Assembly: GCF_000027225.1 (NCBI RefSeq) | Contig: NC_013892.1 | Location: forward strand, 992,001-1,056,000 | Direction: 5' to 3' | Length of the DNA: 64,000 nt | Source: Xenorhabdus bovienii SS-2004 | Lineage (GTDB): Bacteria > Pseudomonadota > Gammaproteobacteria > Enterobacterales > Enterobacteriaceae | In this document: piece by piece, positions 1-8,546 of the stretch | Layout of the letters: each line of letters starts with the position of its first letter | Position numbering within the stretch: position 1 is the first letter of the stretch | Notes under the pieces: model-generated | What the model was told of the DNA's origin: nothing | The model's input: the letters and a program-made list of their open reading frames with translations, nothing else | Database searches by the model: none | Program-made: the position numbers and the translations under genes

Positions 1-129
1 TCGGCTCGTTTAGTTAAATTGTCTGCCCGCGTTTTGAAAAACAAGATGGTTCATTCTGACAGTGCCGCACTTCTGCAAAGTGAATCGGAGAACATCGACC
101 GCCAAGCTCAAGAGTGGAACTATGTTTGA
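1..129 (+). CDS. C-terminal fragment of a DUF2732-like phage protein (partial)
   Basis: An open frame enters from the window edge and stops at a TGA at 127-129, giving 42 residues that start SARLVKLSARVL. The pattern, a basic helix with hydrophobic spacing followed by an acidic amphipathic helix ending in EWNYV, resembles the C-terminus of the small DUF2732 proteins found just before the replication gene in P2-like phages. The family assignment rests on this resemblance and on position only. The start codon is outside the window. Confidence 0.5.
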   Translation, partial: SARLVKLSARVLKNKMVHSDSAALLQSESENIDRQAQEWNYV

Positions 130-193
130 TGTTATAGGATGTACTTATTAGTAATTTTTGAACTTAAAAATAAATATTATCGGAGTGTATAGA

Positions 194-511
194 ATGGATC
201 TATTTGAAATTTCTACTGATGAACGTTCGTTTACTCGGCTTTTAAATCATGGCAATGAGTATATTTCAGTGCTTGATGATACCCTTAATTTTACTGTTGG
301 TACTGTGTTAATTATAAGAGAAGAAATTTTGAAAGGTTATGAGCCTCCTAAATTCACGGGAAGAAAACTAACAGCCAAAATTGTTAGTGTTATTCGTTCG
401 TTTGGATGTGTACAAAATATGTATCCATCACCTCCTTTTGTCTATGTCTACGAATTAAATGTTTTGCCAATGTCATTTTTCTACCAAACGGAGTATAGCG
501 ATGACAAATAA
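194..511 (+). CDS. small phage protein, ASCH/DUF3850-like (first of a pair)
   Basis: A 105-residue protein. I chose ATG 194 because an SD-like CGGAG lies about 9 nt upstream; a TTG at 158 is in frame but has no such site. The segment VGTVLIIREEI followed by FTGRKLTAKIVSVI matches the DUF3850/ASCH pattern, in which a G-x-hydrophobic strand precedes a TGR strand and an isoleucine-rich strand; that fold is proposed to bind RNA. The typical N-terminal histidine-leading strand is poorly kept. It overlaps the next gene by 11 nt, so the two are probably translationally coupled. Its role in the phage early region is unknown. Confidence 0.65.
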   Translation: MDLFEISTDERSFTRLLNHGNEYISVLDDTLNFTVGTVLIIREEILKGYEPPKFTGRKLTAKIVSVIRSFGCVQNMYPSPPFVYVYELNVLPMSFFYQTEYSDDK

Positions 512-809
512 ATCTATCTCTGAGTTGGAAAAGAAAAGAACGCATAGCCTAATCATCAGTGGAGTTCATTTTAATTTCATGGCTGTAGTTGACGGCGATA
601 GAAAAACAGCGTTTGTCAAAGACGATAGAGATTATAAAAGCGGTGATTTTCTGGCATTGAATGAAATTGATAATGACGGGAATTTCACGGGCAGTTTAAT
701 GGCAGCAAGAATAACAGATGTGGCGGCAATTGATAAAAACCTGTATCCGCAGATAGCGGGGGAATTTGTTTTTCTTTCGTTTGAATTGGTTTCCGTTAAT
801 TACCTATAG
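501..809 (+). CDS. small phage protein, DUF3850-like (second of a pair)
   Basis: A 102-residue protein starting at ATG 501, with CGGAG at 489-493. It fits the DUF3850 layout well: a His-Ser-Leu-Ile strand near residue 14, a DDRDYKSGDFLALNE core, then FTGSLMAARITDV. The family is predicted to adopt a PUA/ASCH-like RNA-binding fold; no substrate is known. It resembles the preceding protein in length and layout, which suggests an old duplication. Its stop codon ends one base before the presumed ATG of the replication initiator, so translation of that gene may depend on it. Confidence 0.7.
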   Translation: MTNKSISELEKKRTHSLIISGVHFNFMAVVDGDRKTAFVKDDRDYKSGDFLALNEIDNDGNFTGSLMAARITDVAAIDKNLYPQIAGEFVFLSFELVSVNYL

Positions 810-810
810 C

Positions 811-3033
811 ATGAATATTGCAGTCAAGGAAGAACACAACAGCGACGCATTACTTTCAATGTGTCGCCAACAGTTTCAGCCAGAGATGCCACAAATAGCA
901 ACTCTGGCTGAACGCGTTATGTGGGAAGTGAACCCCGCAGATTACACATGGTGTCACCAATACTTTGGACACCTGCCGGATTCGTTGGCGGTTTACTTCG
1001 TCAATCGTTATGCCAACATCTTCAAACAGTCAGGTCGCGACGGTCGTCGCCGTGCTAATAAATTTTTGCGCCAGTTCAGCAAGAATGTATTACCACGGTT
1101 CAATCTGGTCAGTGAACAATACCAGTTTCAAAGTTTGGCCGTAGGTGCTGAACCTTTCCCTTTCATTGAACAACTTGACCGTCTTCCAACATTAGGACGT
1201 AAAGAGATCAGGTTACTGGCGCACGGTGTAGCGCGGTATATGACCGACAGTTACGAACACTTTGTTAATCATTCAGCAACCCCAGACAATGAGCAGGAAG
1301 CCCGCCAAAGGTTAATTTATATCTATACCCAGTTGGCAAAATTAACTCAGCAAATTGGGACAGCCGCACCCTATTCACAACAGTTTACAAAAGGCCGGGT
1401 TTCACCCACCGAAGATCAGCTATGCGCCAGTTTGCTGCGCATGATGTCGGATCAATGGTGGTATGCCCGCTTAAAGCGTCTGCGTGATATTCGCGCTGAA
1501 CATATGGCAATGGCAGTCGGTCAGGTACAAAAGGCCGCTTCATCCTATGTTTCACGCCAGACCTTACACGAATGGACAGAGCAGAAGCGCCGGAACTGGG
1601 AATACCTGCAAGAGTTTGAATTAGAAAATGAAGAAGGTGAGCGGGTTTCACTAAGCGATAAGGTCTTGGGCAGCATTGCAAATCCGGCCGTCCGCCGTTG
1701 TGAATTGATGATCCGTATGCGTGGATTTGAGGACTTAGCCAATGAAATGGGCTGTGTCGGTGATTTCTATACCATCACTGCACCTTCTAAATATCATTCG
1801 GCACACAGTGGCGGCGGTTTTGTTAAGAACTGGAACGGGGCAAGCCCACGGGATACACAAAAATATTTGTGTGGTGTCTGGGCAAAAATCCGGGCGGCGT
1901 ATTCCCGTGCGGGGATTAGCGTCTTCGGTTTCCGTGTTGTTGAGCCACATCATGACGGCACACCGCACTGGCATCTGTTGTTATTTATGCAGCCTGAGCA
2001 TGTCGAAGACATGCGGGAAATTGTGCGGCAATATGCGACTCAGGAAGATGCCCATGAGTTAAACAGTGAAGCCGCCCGCAATGCCCGCTTTTTGGTGAAG
2101 CCGATAGATCCAGAAAAGGGCAGTGCAACAGGCTACATTGCCAAATATATCTCAAAGAACATTGATGGCTACGCGCTGGATGGTGAAGTGGACAACGAAA
2201 CAGGGGGAAATCTCAAGGATATGTCTCGTTCTGTTTCTGCTTGGGCGAGCCGCTGGCGCATTCGTCAGTTCCAGCAGATTGGTGGTGCTCCGGTTTCTGT
2301 CTGGCGTGAACTGCGCCGTTTAAGGGGTGACAAACAGATTTTGCCTGATGAGGATATGGATAACGTCCGCTTTGCGGCGGATGTGGGCAACTGGTCAGCA
2401 TATACCGAGTTTCAGGGCGGGGCATTGGTTTCACGGAAAAATTTAACCGTGCGCCTGTCTTATGAAGTCACCGAACAGGGCAGCATCTACGGTGAGGATG
2501 TACAACGCATTTCAGGTATTTACTCGCCCCGTTTGGGTGAGTCCTCATCTTTTATTACCCGTACTGTGAAATGGAAGATTGTACCTAAATCCAGCGCTGC
2601 ACCTGCGGGTGATGGTTTTGGGGTTTCTTCTAATTCTGGCGGCTCTGCCGCCTCTTGGAGTTCTGTCAATAACTGTACGGAGGCACGAAGTACGGTCAGC
2701 AACGGTAGTGATCTTTGTTTAGATGAGTTTCATCAGAATTGGTCTCAGATGAGCGAGAAAGAAAAGATCCAGAGGGTTTATGAATCAGCCAAATTGAATG
2801 ATATAGAGATGAGTGATGGTCTGGCGCTGGGATTACTGAGGGGCAATAGCATGACGGTAGAGGGTCAATATTATCGGTTATCGATGTTTGGTCATTTATG
2901 TCCCGCCAAACCGCCGCATACTGAAAGGGCAAAAATAATACTGAAAAGGTTAAATGAAACGGGACGTGTCAAGATTAATATTAATGCAATTATCCGTGAT
3001 CCTAAAGGGTATTATCTTAATGCTTTGGAGTAA
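811..3033 (+). CDS. replication initiator, P2 gpA-like HUH endonuclease
   Basis: About 740 residues. It would nick one strand at the phage origin and start rolling-circle replication. The HUH metal-binding motif is visible near residues 379-387 (HHDGTPHWHLLLF) and the two-tyrosine motif near 442-446 (YIAKYISKN), as in P2 GpA and phiX174 A proteins. I start at ATG 811, one base after the previous stop. It has no SD of its own, which suggests coupling; an in-frame TTG at 766 would add 15 residues. In P2 the origin lies inside this gene, but I could not locate it here. The last 130 residues are serine-rich and less conserved. Confidence 0.92.
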   Translation: MNIAVKEEHNSDALLSMCRQQFQPEMPQIATLAERVMWEVNPADYTWCHQYFGHLPDSLAVYFVNRYANIFKQSGRDGRRRANKFLRQFSKNVLPRFNLVSEQYQFQSLAVGAEPFPFIEQLDRLPTLGRKEIRLLAHGVARYMTDSYEHFVNHSATPDNEQEARQRLIYIYTQLAKLTQQIGTAAPYSQQFTKGRVSPTEDQLCASLLRMMSDQWWYARLKRLRDIRAEHMAMAVGQVQKAASSYVSRQTLHEWTEQKRRNWEYLQEFELENEEGERVSLSDKVLGSIANPAVRRCELMIRMRGFEDLANEMGCVGDFYTITAPSKYHSAHSGGGFVKNWNGASPRDTQKYLCGVWAKIRAAYSRAGISVFGFRVVEPHHDGTPHWHLLLFMQPEHVEDMREIVRQYATQEDAHELNSEAARNARFLVKPIDPEKGSATGYIAKYISKNIDGYALDGEVDNETGGNLKDMSRSVSAWASRWRIRQFQQIGGAPVSVWRELRRLRGDKQILPDEDMDNVRFAADVGNWSAYTEFQGGALVSRKNLTVRLSYEVTEQGSIYGEDVQRISGIYSPRLGESSSFITRTVKWKIVPKSSAAPAGDGFGVSSNSGGSAASWSSVNNCTEARSTVSNGSDLCLDEFHQNWSQMSEKEKIQRVYESAKLNDIEMSDGLALGLLRGNSMTVEGQYYRLSMFGHLCPAKPPHTERAKIILKRLNETGRVKININAIIRDPKGYYLNALE

Positions 3034-3114
3034 AGGTCTGAAAATATTGATTAAGTCACATAATAAACTATTTCTAAACTAAATTACTTTCTTTATTAAT
3101 TGTATTATTTTATG

Positions 3115-3130
3115 CTGTTTATGCATACAG
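3115..3130 (+). promoter_or_regulatory. LexA (SOS) box, perfect ends
   Basis: CTGTTTATGCATACAG matches CTGT-N8-ACAG exactly, with an AT-rich centre. It lies 22 bases before the start of the next small gene, in a very AT-rich stretch (3034-3134) that otherwise holds no gene. This should place that gene under LexA control. Confidence 0.8.
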
Positions 3131-3152
3131 TGTAATGAATGGTAGGAATATG

Positions 3153-3356
3153 ATGTCTGATTCTTTGAATAAATTTGTTCTTTTAGAACGTATTGAATTA
3201 ATTTCTAAAATTGGCGGTGGGGATAGCTTTAACGATAAAGATAGGCAAGTGGCGTTATATTGGGTTGGGGAACTGGCGGAGCAAGTTAAACAAATGATAA
3301 TAGAAAAGCCACTAAAGAGTGGCTCAACGGAATTATGCGGCGCTAGTCTGCAATAA
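3153..3356 (+). CDS. small phage protein behind a LexA box, function unknown
   Basis: A 67-residue protein that I do not recognise. Of several nearby ATGs I prefer 3153, because AGGA ends 5 nt upstream; 3135 and 3150 are in frame. A helical N-terminus leads into IGGGDSFNDKDRQVALYWVGELAEQVK. Its position after the replication gene, with a perfect LexA site, parallels tum of phage 186, the SOS-induced antirepressor, but I see no sequence similarity to Tum or DinI. A hairpin (GCCACT, loop, AGTGGC, about 3307-3322) lies inside its 3' end. The last 24 bases overlap the convergent ogr-like gene. Confidence 0.6.
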   Translation: MSDSLNKFVLLERIELISKIGGGDSFNDKDRQVALYWVGELAEQVKQMIIEKPLKSGSTELCGASLQ

Positions 3357-3608
3357 ATCTAACGCCATTTGGCGCTGTTGCGGATTGAGGTTATTAATCA
3401 CAGTCTGCAACAGAATATTGCCCGTTTTGGCACTGGGGCTTATGGTGTGGGAAAACGTCAGATTCATGACGAAAGTATGGCCGCATTCCACATCAAAACA
3501 CGAACAGTACACATCGGCAATTTCACGATGCATCCGGTTGGTTTTGCGAATGATAGCTTTAGCGCCACACTCAGGACAGATTATTTTTAATACGCGCATG
3601 TTCCTCAT
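3333..3608 (-). CDS. ogr: late-gene activator, Ogr/Delta zinc-finger family
   Basis: About 91 residues. The family activates phage late promoters by contacting the RNA polymerase alpha subunit. The zinc ligands are the CPEC pair near the N-terminus and the later cysteines in YCSCFDVECGHTF, spaced as in P2 Ogr. Start candidates are ATG 3608 and ATG 3599, the latter directly preceded by GAGGAAC; a longer frame to 3653 is unlikely because it would run into the portal gene. In P2 ogr sits at the right end of the prophage. Here it follows the portal gene on the same strand, which may link it to the P-Q operon. Confidence 0.85.
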   Translation of the reverse strand: MRNMRVLKIICPECGAKAIIRKTNRMHREIADVYCSCFDVECGHTFVMNLTFSHTISPSAKTGNILLQTVINNLNPQQRQMALDLLQTSAA

Positions 3609-3649
3609 TCCCAATGTATCGATTTTCCTCGATTTTACCATTTTTTTGC

Positions 3650-4681
3650 TCATTCTGCATCCGAACTTACGTTATCTTGTTGAAAACGTAGGTGTAATAT
3701 TTCGGGGAGTTCACGGCTGTTGATGGCACTCATGAACATATTTTGAACGGGGATCACTTCATCCTTGCGGTAGGCATCACGGGCTTTTTCCGGATCACCC
3801 AGACCGCCGACATTGGTCGGAATAATACCCGCCAGTCCTGCCGGGAATCGGTGCGCGGTCAGCACGTCTTGCGAACTGATGCTTTTCACATTGGCAAATT
3901 CATCATTGGCAGAGATATCCCCGACCGGAATAAATTTAATGCCGTCAGGGTCGCCATTGGGAATGCTCACAAACAGGGTTTCAAAGTTGCCAATCCCCTT
4001 ACTTTGTGCCAGCTTGCGTTCTATCTCTTCTTCGGCTTCATCTGAGATATTCGGGTCATTAATGTAAATCATGCCGCCCGTATGCCCGCCATTGTGATAA
4101 TAGCGGCGGCGGAAGATAGTGGCTTCCGAGTTGAGCAAGGCGGCATGAATACCGCCGATATAATCCGGCAGGCCGTAAACTTGCTGCTGGGGATCATATT
4201 GCTTGATGAAAATGACCTCTTCCGGTGAATAGACCAACGGCTCACCCTCCTGCAATACCACAAAATCCCCGTCTTTGCGGCGGCGCAGGTAGAGCGAGGG
4301 TAACACGTCCAGTCTGACCAGATCGCCCCAGAAATTACGGACTTTCAGGATGGCCACATCACCGAAAATCAGGAAATTGATCATGGCCGCCTTAAATTGC
4401 TCATGTGTCAGCCCGCCGCCGAGGTAATCCGAGGAAATCATATTGTGGCGGGAATAGATAATGCCGCCGTGCGTTCCGTTCATGTTGGTCAGTTGTGCCA
4501 GTGCTAAACGGTCAATCGGCAGGGTGTAATGATCATAGTCGTTGTCATACCAGATTTTTTGGTAATCCGTCATGGTCGTGAGTATCGGCTCCGGTTTACC
4601 CAGCGTGATCAGGCTCATTTTCCGTTGACGGTGATTTGTCTGTGCTTTGGCGGTCTTCCTTAACGTTTTCTTACTCATCAT
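3650..4681 (-). CDS. phage portal protein, P2 gpQ family
   Basis: 343 residues, the usual length for the PBSX/gpQ portal family. The portal forms the ring at one capsid vertex through which DNA is packed. Recognisable family blocks are the DNDYDHYTLPID region, the GGGLTHEQFKAAMINF segment, VYGLPDYIGGI, and the late FPAGLAGIIPTNVGGLGD block. The start ATG overlaps the terminase stop (ATGATGA at 4681-4676), typical of the coupled P and Q genes. It is transcribed leftwards away from the capsid genes, as in P2. Confidence 0.93.
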   Translation of the reverse strand: MMSKKTLRKTAKAQTNHRQRKMSLITLGKPEPILTTMTDYQKIWYDNDYDHYTLPIDRLALAQLTNMNGTHGGIIYSRHNMISSDYLGGGLTHEQFKAAMINFLIFGDVAILKVRNFWGDLVRLDVLPSLYLRRRKDGDFVVLQEGEPLVYSPEEVIFIKQYDPQQQVYGLPDYIGGIHAALLNSEATIFRRRYYHNGGHTGGMIYINDPNISDEAEEEIERKLAQSKGIGNFETLFVSIPNGDPDGIKFIPVGDISANDEFANVKSISSQDVLTAHRFPAGLAGIIPTNVGGLGDPEKARDAYRKDEVIPVQNMFMSAINSRELPEILHLRFQQDNVSSDAE

Positions 4682-6474
4682 GCTGCCTTTGCAAATTTAT
4701 ATTTAGAGGTGCGTTTCTTCTCGTAATTTAACGGCTCATTCATCAGGGCATGGGAGACTGCCCAGAACACGTCGGCGTGTCCGGTTTCCTGCGAACGGTC
4801 AGCGACAAAGGTCATTGCGCCGCCTTTGGCCGTGGTGGTGTGCCGGATAGACAGAAACGAGGCCAGGAGTTCTTTTTGTTCCTGATCCCATTCCAGCCGT
4901 TCTTCACTGACCACATCGATCATCTTCATGACCAACTGGTTTTTGCTCTGCTGGCTGTAGTGAATGGCCTGCGTTTGCCGTGGGGCGAAATCCTGAACCA
5001 TCTCATAAACCCCGTGACCAATCCCCGTGGTATCAATGCCGATATGGGTAAAGCGATAACGTTTGAACAGTTCTTCAATCAGTTTTGCCTGATGCTTCCA
5101 GTTCATGCCCTGCCAGTAGAACGTCGCCAGTACCCGAAAGGCTTCGTTTGCCATCATCGGTGGGGCGACAATCACAAAAGTGGACGTATCACCGGAGCGG
5201 GCAGGATCGAAGCCGCCCCAGACTTCACGTTCACCAAACGGGCGTGAAGCGTTGGGGGCGTGATCTTCCCACAGGTTGATATCGACACCGCATTTATCAA
5301 CCTGACTGTAGGTGAAGACAGAGGCACCGCTGTCAACAAACACGCACATAAACAGCATGTTAAATGAGTCCGGGTTATACTTGTTGCGCAGTCGGTCGAT
5401 GCTGGCGAGGTTAAAGCCGCCCTTAATAGCATCTTCCAAGGTAATGACATAGCGCCACTGACCATCGGGACAATCGCGCCCGCCGTCCCGCAGTTCATCA
5501 AAGGCAGGGAAAGCCACGTTCTTACGCTTGGGATCATTGCCGCGCCATTCGTCACCTGTCCAAAGAGAGTAGGCGGGATGGGTTTTCGCGCTGGGCGTTG
5601 AAAAATAAGTCGTGCGCCAATGATCATGGGTGGCCATTGCCGAAGCCACTTCGTTGAACCGCTTAAAATCCGGTATCCAGAAGTATTCATCGCAATATAA
5701 GTGCCCGCTGTAAGATTGGGCGGTGTTCTTGTTGGTCGAAAGAAAGCGTAGTTCTGCGCCATTGCTCAGGCGAATGTGTTCACCGGATAAGGTGATCCCG
5801 AAAAGTTGTTCAGCAAAGTTAACGATATAGGAGCGGAAAACTTGCGCCTGTGGTTTGGAAGCCGACAAGAACACTTGGGGCTTCCCTGTTAAGACTGCAT
5901 CTTCAAAGGCTTCAAACGCAAAGTACCAAGTTGCCCCGATTTGGCGCGATTTTAAGATATTGCGTACTTGCTGGTGCTTGTTGTCACGCAAATGTTTCTG
6001 GTATCCAAACAAATTACTATCAATAAAGGTCTGGAAATCTTCCGCCGTCAGTGCCGAAATATCATTTTTGCGATAGCGTTTCTTTTTCTTCGGCTCACCG
6101 TCACCCGATGGCGCATAATCACTATCGTTGTCTGATTGCGCCCGCGCTTTAATGTCGGCCAGCTTTTCCTTGTGCTTATTTTCCTGCGCCATCAATTTCA
6201 CATGATGGATAATCAGGCGGTCGAGTTCGTCCAGCTCCAGCGCGGTTTTATTATTACGTTCACTCAGTAACGCCGCGCGGCGGTTAATCGCTTCAATCAC
6301 ACTTTCATGGCTGAGCATATCCGCCCAATTCCACTTTTCTGCCCAGTAGTAAACGATCCGCCGATTGGGCAGATTTAACTCTTCGGCAATTTCAGCCGGA
6401 GTCGAGCGGCGCAGGTAAAGCGACTTTGCCACTTTGATTAACTCATCCGAGTATTTAGCCATATCCTTAAGCAT
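4678..6474 (-). CDS. terminase large subunit, P2 gpP family
   Basis: 598 residues, the packaging motor ATPase-nuclease. Residues 1-50 carry a helix-turn-helix (STPAEIAEELNLPNRRIVYY) of the gpP N-terminal domain. The ATPase shows a Walker-A-like RQIGATWYF near residue 180 and a Walker-B-like YCDEYFW near 260. The C-terminal RNase H-like nuclease shows GGFDPARSGDTS, HIGIDTTGIGHG and a late HADVFWAVSHA block. ATG 6474 and ATG 6462 are both possible starts. It is divergent from the scaffold gene across a region with a long inverted repeat. Confidence 0.94.
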   Translation of the reverse strand: MLKDMAKYSDELIKVAKSLYLRRSTPAEIAEELNLPNRRIVYYWAEKWNWADMLSHESVIEAINRRAALLSERNNKTALELDELDRLIIHHVKLMAQENKHKEKLADIKARAQSDNDSDYAPSGDGEPKKKKRYRKNDISALTAEDFQTFIDSNLFGYQKHLRDNKHQQVRNILKSRQIGATWYFAFEAFEDAVLTGKPQVFLSASKPQAQVFRSYIVNFAEQLFGITLSGEHIRLSNGAELRFLSTNKNTAQSYSGHLYCDEYFWIPDFKRFNEVASAMATHDHWRTTYFSTPSAKTHPAYSLWTGDEWRGNDPKRKNVAFPAFDELRDGGRDCPDGQWRYVITLEDAIKGGFNLASIDRLRNKYNPDSFNMLFMCVFVDSGASVFTYSQVDKCGVDINLWEDHAPNASRPFGEREVWGGFDPARSGDTSTFVIVAPPMMANEAFRVLATFYWQGMNWKHQAKLIEELFKRYRFTHIGIDTTGIGHGVYEMVQDFAPRQTQAIHYSQQSKNQLVMKMIDVVSEERLEWDQEQKELLASFLSIRHTTTAKGGAMTFVADRSQETGHADVFWAVSHALMNEPLNYEKKRTSKYKFAKAA

Positions 6475-6535
6475 CCTTGTCCTTTCATGCCCTCATTATG
6501 CAGGGCTAATTTTCTCCTTACGTCCGGCCAACTTC

Positions 6536-6572
6536 GGTTGAATTCGGTTATGTGTCATATCCGAATTCAACC
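6536..6572. promoter_or_regulatory. 12-bp perfect inverted repeat between the divergent late operons
   Basis: GGTTGAATTCGG at 6536-6547 and CCGAATTCAACC at 6561-6572 are exact inverse copies separated by 13 bases. They sit in the 168-base gap between the leftward terminase-portal genes and the rightward scaffold-capsid genes. In P2 the divergent P and O promoters in this gap are activated by Ogr through dyad sites, so this could be the activator site. It does not match the P2 site I know (TGT-N12-ACA), so the link is inference. Confidence 0.5.
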
Positions 6573-6642
6573 ACATTGAACCCCTCGCCGCCGCCGATTG
6601 AATCCGCAATACTGTGTTGGAAGCAAACGAAAGGAATGCGAT

Positions 6643-7482
6643 ATGTCTCAGTTAATGACGAACTGGATATGTATTGCCATGGAAGGCGACACCGTCGATG
6701 GCCGGGTGATGGAGCCGCAATGGATTCTGGATGCGGCAGAACTTTATGACCCTCAATTGTATACCGCCCTGATTTGGCCGGAGCATGAACGCTGGACAGG
6801 AACGATGGGCGAAGTGCTCGCGGTTAAGGCCGAACGCGGGGAGGACGGGGCTTTGCGTCTTTATGCGCAATTGCGACCCAATCACCGTTTGTTGGACGCC
6901 AACCGGGACGGTCAACTGTTGTTTACCTCGGTAGAATTTACGATAGACGGTAACTGGCGCGGGACAGGCAAATCATATCTGGAAGGGCTGGCTGTCACCA
7001 GTTCGCCAGCCAGTGTAGGCACGACACGCTTACAGTTTAGTAAAAAGAAAAAATCTCATCGGTCAGGCACGTATTCGCCGCTGGTGATTGACGAAGTCAG
7101 GGAATTTAAACAAAAGGGAACAAAAATGGCTAAAAGCACTAAAAAGACATGGCGTAGTCGCTTCGGTATTGAAGAGCCGGAAGAAACCTCAGCCGAAAAC
7201 ACGGGTGACGATGCGTTGCAGGCTATCGCTGAAGCATTGGCAGAAATGGATAAGCGAATGGCTGCCGTCGAAAGCAAGCTGAAATCCACTGAGCAGGAAG
7301 TGGAAGAAGTACAGGGCGATATCGAAACCGTCAAAGAGGTGGTTGATACTGAAGAGTTTGCCCGATTGCGTGACAGTCTGCCGGATATTCTGAAAAAGTT
7401 TGGCAAACTGGATGGGATTGCGACCCACTTGCCGTCTAAAAATCCAAAAGGCAACAAGAACAAGAGTTTTAATTATCTGTGA
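6643..7482 (+). CDS. capsid scaffold and maturation protease, P2 gpO family
   Basis: 279 residues. It directs procapsid assembly and cleaves capsid precursors. ATG 6643 has AAAGGA 8 nt upstream. With this start, D19 (in DGR) and H48 (in EHER) fall at the same numbers as the catalytic Asp and His known for P2 GpO, and the serine lies in TSSPAS near residue 121. These support both the start and an active serine protease. The C-terminal third (about residues 190-260) is a coiled-coil scaffold region rich in Glu and Lys. An internal ATG at 7125 could give a scaffold-only product; this is speculative. Confidence 0.92.
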   Translation: MSQLMTNWICIAMEGDTVDGRVMEPQWILDAAELYDPQLYTALIWPEHERWTGTMGEVLAVKAERGEDGALRLYAQLRPNHRLLDANRDGQLLFTSVEFTIDGNWRGTGKSYLEGLAVTSSPASVGTTRLQFSKKKKSHRSGTYSPLVIDEVREFKQKGTKMAKSTKKTWRSRFGIEEPEETSAENTGDDALQAIAEALAEMDKRMAAVESKLKSTEQEVEEVQGDIETVKEVVDTEEFARLRDSLPDILKKFGKLDGIATHLPSKNPKGNKNKSFNYL

Positions 7483-7514
7483 TCCCCTAATGGGAAAAGG
7501 CAAAGGGAAGAGCT

Positions 7515-8546
7515 ATGCAATTAAATCAACGGGCACACGCATTTTTGCAGAATTACTCTGTGGGATTGGCAAAAGCCTATGGGGTTACGGATACCTCACG
7601 TTACTTCGCGCTGAGTGACCCGAAAGAAACCGCCTTGCGCGCCGCCCTGCTGGAATCCGTCGAATTCCTCAACATGATCACTTGTGCGGATGTGGATCAT
7701 CTGTCCGGTCAGGTGGTGTCTGTGGGCAATCCGGGACTCTTTACGGGACGCAAGAAAGATGGCCGCTTTATGCGTGCGACGGGCATTGATGGCAATGAAT
7801 ATAAATTGGTGGAAACCGATTCCGGCGCAGCGCTGAAATGGGACTTGCTGTCCATCTGGGCGAACTCCGGCAGTGAAGAAGAATTCTTCCTGCGTATGCA
7901 GGCCTTTACCAATGAGTCATTTGCACTGGATATGCTGCGCGTGGGCTTTAACGGCCAGCGTATCGCCGAGACAACCAACCCGGACGAGAACCCGAATGGG
8001 GAAGATGTCAACAAAGGCTGGCATCAGATTGCCAAGGAATGGAACGGCGGCAAACAGGTGATTACCACGCCTGTCACACTGGATCAACATGGTGACCATA
8101 AGTCATTGGATTCGATGGCTTCCGACCTGATTAACACCTGTATTCCGCAGCAATTTATTCATGATCCGCGTTTGGTGGTGCTGGTCGGGGCGGATTTGGT
8201 GGCAGCGGAGCAGTACCGGCTTTACCAGTCAGCCGACAGGCCAACGGAAAAAATTGCCGCGCAGATGTTGGGCAGCTCTATTGCTGGCCGTCCGGCGATG
8301 GTGCCGCCGTTTATGCCGGGCAAACGTATGGTCGTCACCATGTTGCCTAACCTGCAAATTCTGACGCAGCGCAATACCCGTCAGCGCAAGGCGGAATTTG
8401 TGGACGACCGCAAGCAGTTCGAAAACAAGTACCTGCGTAATGAGGGCTATGCGCTGGAAACGCCGGAGTTGTACGCGGCCTATGATGAGAGCGCCGTGAC
8501 GATTGGCAAAGTGGCCGAACCTGCTGAAAAAACGGGTACAGACTAA
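7515..8546 (+). CDS. major capsid protein, P2 gpN family
   Basis: 343 residues. It forms the capsid shell with an HK97-like fold. The N-terminus (MQLNQRAHAFLQNYSVGLAKAY) and the internal blocks around DHLSGQVVSVGNPGLFTGRK and FIHDPRLVVLVGADLVAAEQY fit the gpN family, as does the length. AAAGGGAAG precedes ATG 7515. The stop overlaps the start of the next gene by one base (TAATG). Processing by the upstream protease at the N-terminus is expected from P2 and is not seen directly. Confidence 0.93.
   Translation: MQLNQRAHAFLQNYSVGLAKAYGVTDTSRYFALSDPKETALRAALLESVEFLNMITCADVDHLSGQVVSVGNPGLFTGRKKDGRFMRATGIDGNEYKLVETDSGAALKWDLLSIWANSGSEEEFFLRMQAFTNESFALDMLRVGFNGQRIAETTNPDENPNGEDVNKGWHQIAKEWNGGKQVITTPVTLDQHGDHKSLDSMASDLINTCIPQQFIHDPRLVVLVGADLVAAEQYRLYQSADRPTEKIAAQMLGSSIAGRPAMVPPFMPGKRMVVTMLPNLQILTQRNTRQRKAEFVDDRKQFENKYLRNEGYALETPELYAAYDESAVTIGKVAEPAEKTGTD

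Noticed and set aside
3305..3323. Hairpin GCCACT/AGTGGC as a terminator of the replication operon
   Set aside because: It is inside the coding 3' end of the small SOS gene and has no T-run.
5172..5762. 196-codon frame on the minus strand within the terminase gene
   Set aside because: A shifted frame of the intact terminase; the terminase motifs lie in the other frame throughout.
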